Assembly: GCA_022885665.1 (NCBI GenBank)
Contig: JAGQDJ010000067.1
Coordinates: forward strand, 233,539-297,538
DNA: 64,000 nt
Origin: Triops longicaudatus
Taxonomy: Eukaryota; Arthropoda; Branchiopoda; Notostraca; Triopsidae
Direction: 5' to 3'
Shown: piece after piece, positions 62,076 to 64,000 of the stretch
Layout: each line of letters starts with the position of its first letter
Position numbering within the stretch: the first letter of the stretch is position 1
Notes under the pieces: generated by a model
Seen by the model: only the letters and a program-made list of their open reading frames with translations
The model's database searches: none
Told to the model about the DNA's origin: nothing
Program-made: the position numbers and the translations under genes

Positions 62076-62081
62076 AATAAA
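62076..62081 (+). terminator. Poly(A) signal of HLCS
   Basis: AATAAA lies 30 bases past the HLCS stop codon, implying a very short 3' UTR. Confidence 0.6.
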
Positions 62082-62753
62082 ACTAATTTCGATTGACGTA
62101 ACTTGGTTGTGGTTCAGTTAAATTTTTTAAAAGTGTGACTCGTCATTTACTAATTTCGAACCGGAAATCCTCGCCGCAGTATTCTGTAGAAGTCCCAGTA
62201 TTATCCTGTTTATAGTAACTAATAAAATCCTTTCCTTATTCGAGAGACTGAAGAAGTTTACAAGACATAACGCTATGCTGAGCAGTAATTCTGCAAGCTA
62301 GTTGGTACTCAACGTGTTGGGTCTGACCTCAACAGCAGTACATTTTTTATATTTTTTACAGTATCCGGAAGAAGAGCGAATGATAATAAGATCGACCATT
62401 CATTTTGCCTCAGGTCGACAATAGAGTTTGCAAGCATGTTTAGGGTGCAATCTATTTTCCGTTGCTTTGCAATGTCTTAGGATGAGCAAAGTTTGACCAC
62501 GATAAATTAGTCTCAGTAGTGTGGACAAACGTAAATAAAATTAATTATGATGGATTAAATGCAACGAAATATGGAGCGGACTTAAAAGTCAGGTCATTTA
62601 CACGCCTCTAGTTGCAGGGTAGGCACGCCTCCGAATATGTATTTCTGCATGGAAATACTGGGGCAAAGAGTCAACAAGTATCGCCTTCGCCCAGTGTAGA
62701 AAAAAGGCGGATATCTTGGTTTGTTATGAAGTATCAATAAATAGATATCCAAA
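62082..62753. other. HLCS-CHURC1 intergenic region
   Basis: Nothing recognisable as coding is seen. It should contain the CHURC1 promoter; no TATA box stands out close to the start codon. Confidence 0.45.
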
Positions 62754-63208
62754 ATGTGCGAAGACTGCGTAAAAGTGGAGTTCCCGGACAGGGTAAAATG
62801 AAGTTATAAATACGAGGAGATTAATTGCCTTTTATTTTACACGGTCAAAGGGGAACATGTGTTTAGACAGCGGTGTATACCTTTTCAACTTTCGGTTTTG
62901 TGCCCAATGCCAAAAAAAAGAATTACTGGAAAACGTCGACAGGAAAGAGATAACCAACGATGATGGCGTGGAAGTTATCAGCTATCAGCGTAATTCTTCG
63001 CTCAATACATTAAGCAATATACTAACATGACAAGTGTTCTGTAGACCAATGTCCCAGTTGCTTCCACATCGTAGCTTCGCACAAACATACTTTTTGGGTG
63101 GACGAAGCTTACCAAGAATACGAAATGGAGTGTATTTTATGCGGCAGTGCTGAAGATTCTCTGAGTGTAATGCCTGAAGACCCACGTAAAGCTGTAGAGT
63201 TGTACTAA
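62754..63208 (+). CDS. CHURC1: Churchill zinc-binding protein
   Basis: Three exons (62754-62792, 62851-62989, 63045-63208) encode 113 residues, matching the usual 112. All junctions are GT-AG and in phase. MCEDCVKVEFPDRGNMCLDS corresponds to MCGDCVEKEYPNRGNICLEN of vertebrate Churchill. FCAQCQKKE, HQCPSCFHIVASHKHTF, EYEMECILCGSAEDSLSVMP and EDPR supply the remaining zinc-binding Cys/His residues. Churchill is a small zinc protein first described as a switch from FGF-driven mesoderm to neural fate in vertebrates; its role in invertebrates is poorly known, so no function is claimed here. The first exon codes for only 13 residues and is easily missed by gene prediction. Two overlapping AATAAA hexamers at 63281-63290 serve as poly(A) signal. 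Confidence 0.93.
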
Positions 63209-63280
63209 TCTTGTTAAAATACATTTTTAAAAGCTACGTAAATTAATTTCATCTGCATCAAGGGCCGATGCTGAACACAA

Positions 63281-63290
63281 AATAAATAAA
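63281..63290 (+). terminator. Poly(A) signals of CHURC1
   Basis: Overlapping AATAAA hexamers (AATAAATAAA) lie about 73 bases past the CHURC1 stop codon. Confidence 0.6.
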
Positions 63291-63551
63291 GTTGCAGGGT
63301 AAACTAGGTAAAAAAATTGTCCATCACTGCTACTAACTACTTTTGTAGTGACGCTCAGGGGTATAGTGGTGCGTGAGAGCGGATGGCGACTAGTGAGACT
63401 GGTGAGGGTAGCTGTTCGCAAGGTCATGCAGGATACTATTGCGAAGGGATTGTATAGACACAAAAAGCTACGTGTAGTGCGCTTCAGATTTACCTTCGGA
63501 AAAGTTTTTGCCAACTGTTCGCAAACTCTCGTTCAGCATGCTACAGACTGG

Positions 63552-63559
63552 TATAAAAG
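63552..63559 (+). promoter_or_regulatory. TATA box of the right-edge secreted-protein gene
   Basis: TATAAAAG followed by a G run is a textbook TATA box. A likely start site (acatcaatcag, about 63580) lies roughly 28 bases downstream and the start codon is at 63648. Confidence 0.7.
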
Positions 63560-63647
63560 GGGGCTCGAAAACCAGAACATCAATCAGGTTTTATCTCTCT
63601 GACAAAGCACTACTCCTAGAGAAGCTTTAGTACTGTGAGTGAACACC

Positions 63648-64000
63648 ATGGCGCTCTTAAAGTGAGTATCGTTAAGCGTTGTTCCGTTACATTCTACAGA
63701 ACGTTTCTATCCTAACCTCAATCTTTTTCCATTTCAGGATGGTTGTTCTTTTTGCGATGATCGGGCTACTTCGAGCGGAGTGTCTGCCGGGCGATGAGAG
63801 TTGTCTGGAGACCGCAGACAACAGTACGGAATCGTCATCATCGGCTTCGAGGGAGCGACGTGATAACCATTTGCCTGAAGTGAAAGAGGGCCAGTTTAGT
63901 GAGGGCGAGGAGTCAATTGCTGGACGACAAGCTTATTTGCCTCCACCACCACCAATGTACGCTCCTCCGCCACCCATCAAATGCTACATGGTCTGTCCTA
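63648..64000 (+). CDS. Secreted proline-rich protein, 5' part only
   Basis: Exon 1 is tiny (63648-63661, MALL plus two bases), with donor gtgagt. Exon 2 starts at 63738 after ccatttcag and runs off the window. The junction gives a clear signal peptide: MALLKMVVLFAMIGLLRAEC. The mature part is acidic and Ser-rich with a dibasic-like RERR, then becomes proline-rich (LPPPPPMYAPPPPIKCYMVC). Such proteins occur in cuticle, mucus or extracellular matrix, but I do not recognise a family. The strong TATA promoter and short first exon fit a tissue-specific, highly expressed gene. The 3' end is missing. Confidence 0.7.

Noticed and set aside
1..64000. tRNA, rRNA and CRISPR features
   Set aside because: No convincing A-box/B-box pair with a cloverleaf, no rRNA-like sequence and no regularly spaced repeats were seen by eye; a tRNAscan or Infernal run would be decisive.

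Overview
The window is nuclear DNA of an animal, very probably an invertebrate bilaterian. Genes are split into many small exons by introns that are mostly 50-250 bp long with GT..AG ends and pyrimidine-rich acceptors. The proteins include metazoan-only families: amnionless, Ig-superfamily adhesion protein, SLC6 transporter, DIABLO and Churchill. A three-Ig plus one-FN3 adhesion protein of the klingon/wrapper/lachesin style points to a protostome. Having DIABLO and Churchill homologues argues against a fly or nematode. I cannot name the species. One 192-base assembly gap (N) lies inside a TA microsatellite.

Layout. 1-10.1 kb: AT-rich sequence with no confident gene, only small open segments. 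10.1-11.7 kb: ANKS3-like ankyrin/SAM gene. 11.7-16.0 kb: empty apart from a small inverted-repeat element. 16.0-18.5 kb: amnionless (AMN), a cubilin partner with a long cytoplasmic tail that keeps endocytic motifs. 19.2-33.4 kb: one Ig-superfamily gene whose signal-peptide exon lies about 11.1 kb upstream of the rest, joined by splice phase and by the quality of the resulting signal peptide. 33.9-37.0 kb: non-genic, with two short inverted-repeat transposons, one bounded by a perfect 8-bp target duplication. 37.0-42.4 kb: a tight cluster of TRMT6 (+), DIABLO (-) and NAE1 (+). 44.7-48.6 kb: SLC6A15/17-type neutral amino-acid transporter. 49.95-50.87 kb: secretory-pathway cyclophilin. 52.4-58.3 kb: nucleoporin Nup153. 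59.97-62.05 kb: biotin protein ligase (HLCS). 62.75-63.2 kb: Churchill zinc protein. 63.65 kb to the edge: start of a secreted proline-rich protein behind a clear TATA box.

The genes are mostly unrelated housekeeping or membrane functions (tRNA m1A58 methylation, neddylation, apoptosis control, nuclear pore, biotinylation). Arrangement rather than pathway is the striking point. TRMT6 and DIABLO converge with stop codons 19 bp apart, and each carries its candidate poly(A) signal inside the other's last intron. DIABLO and NAE1 diverge from start codons 170 bp apart. All exon junctions were read by eye from splice consensus, reading phase and remembered family conservation; coding lengths sum to whole codons in every complete model. 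I found no prokaryotic system, CRISPR array, rRNA or convincing tRNA.
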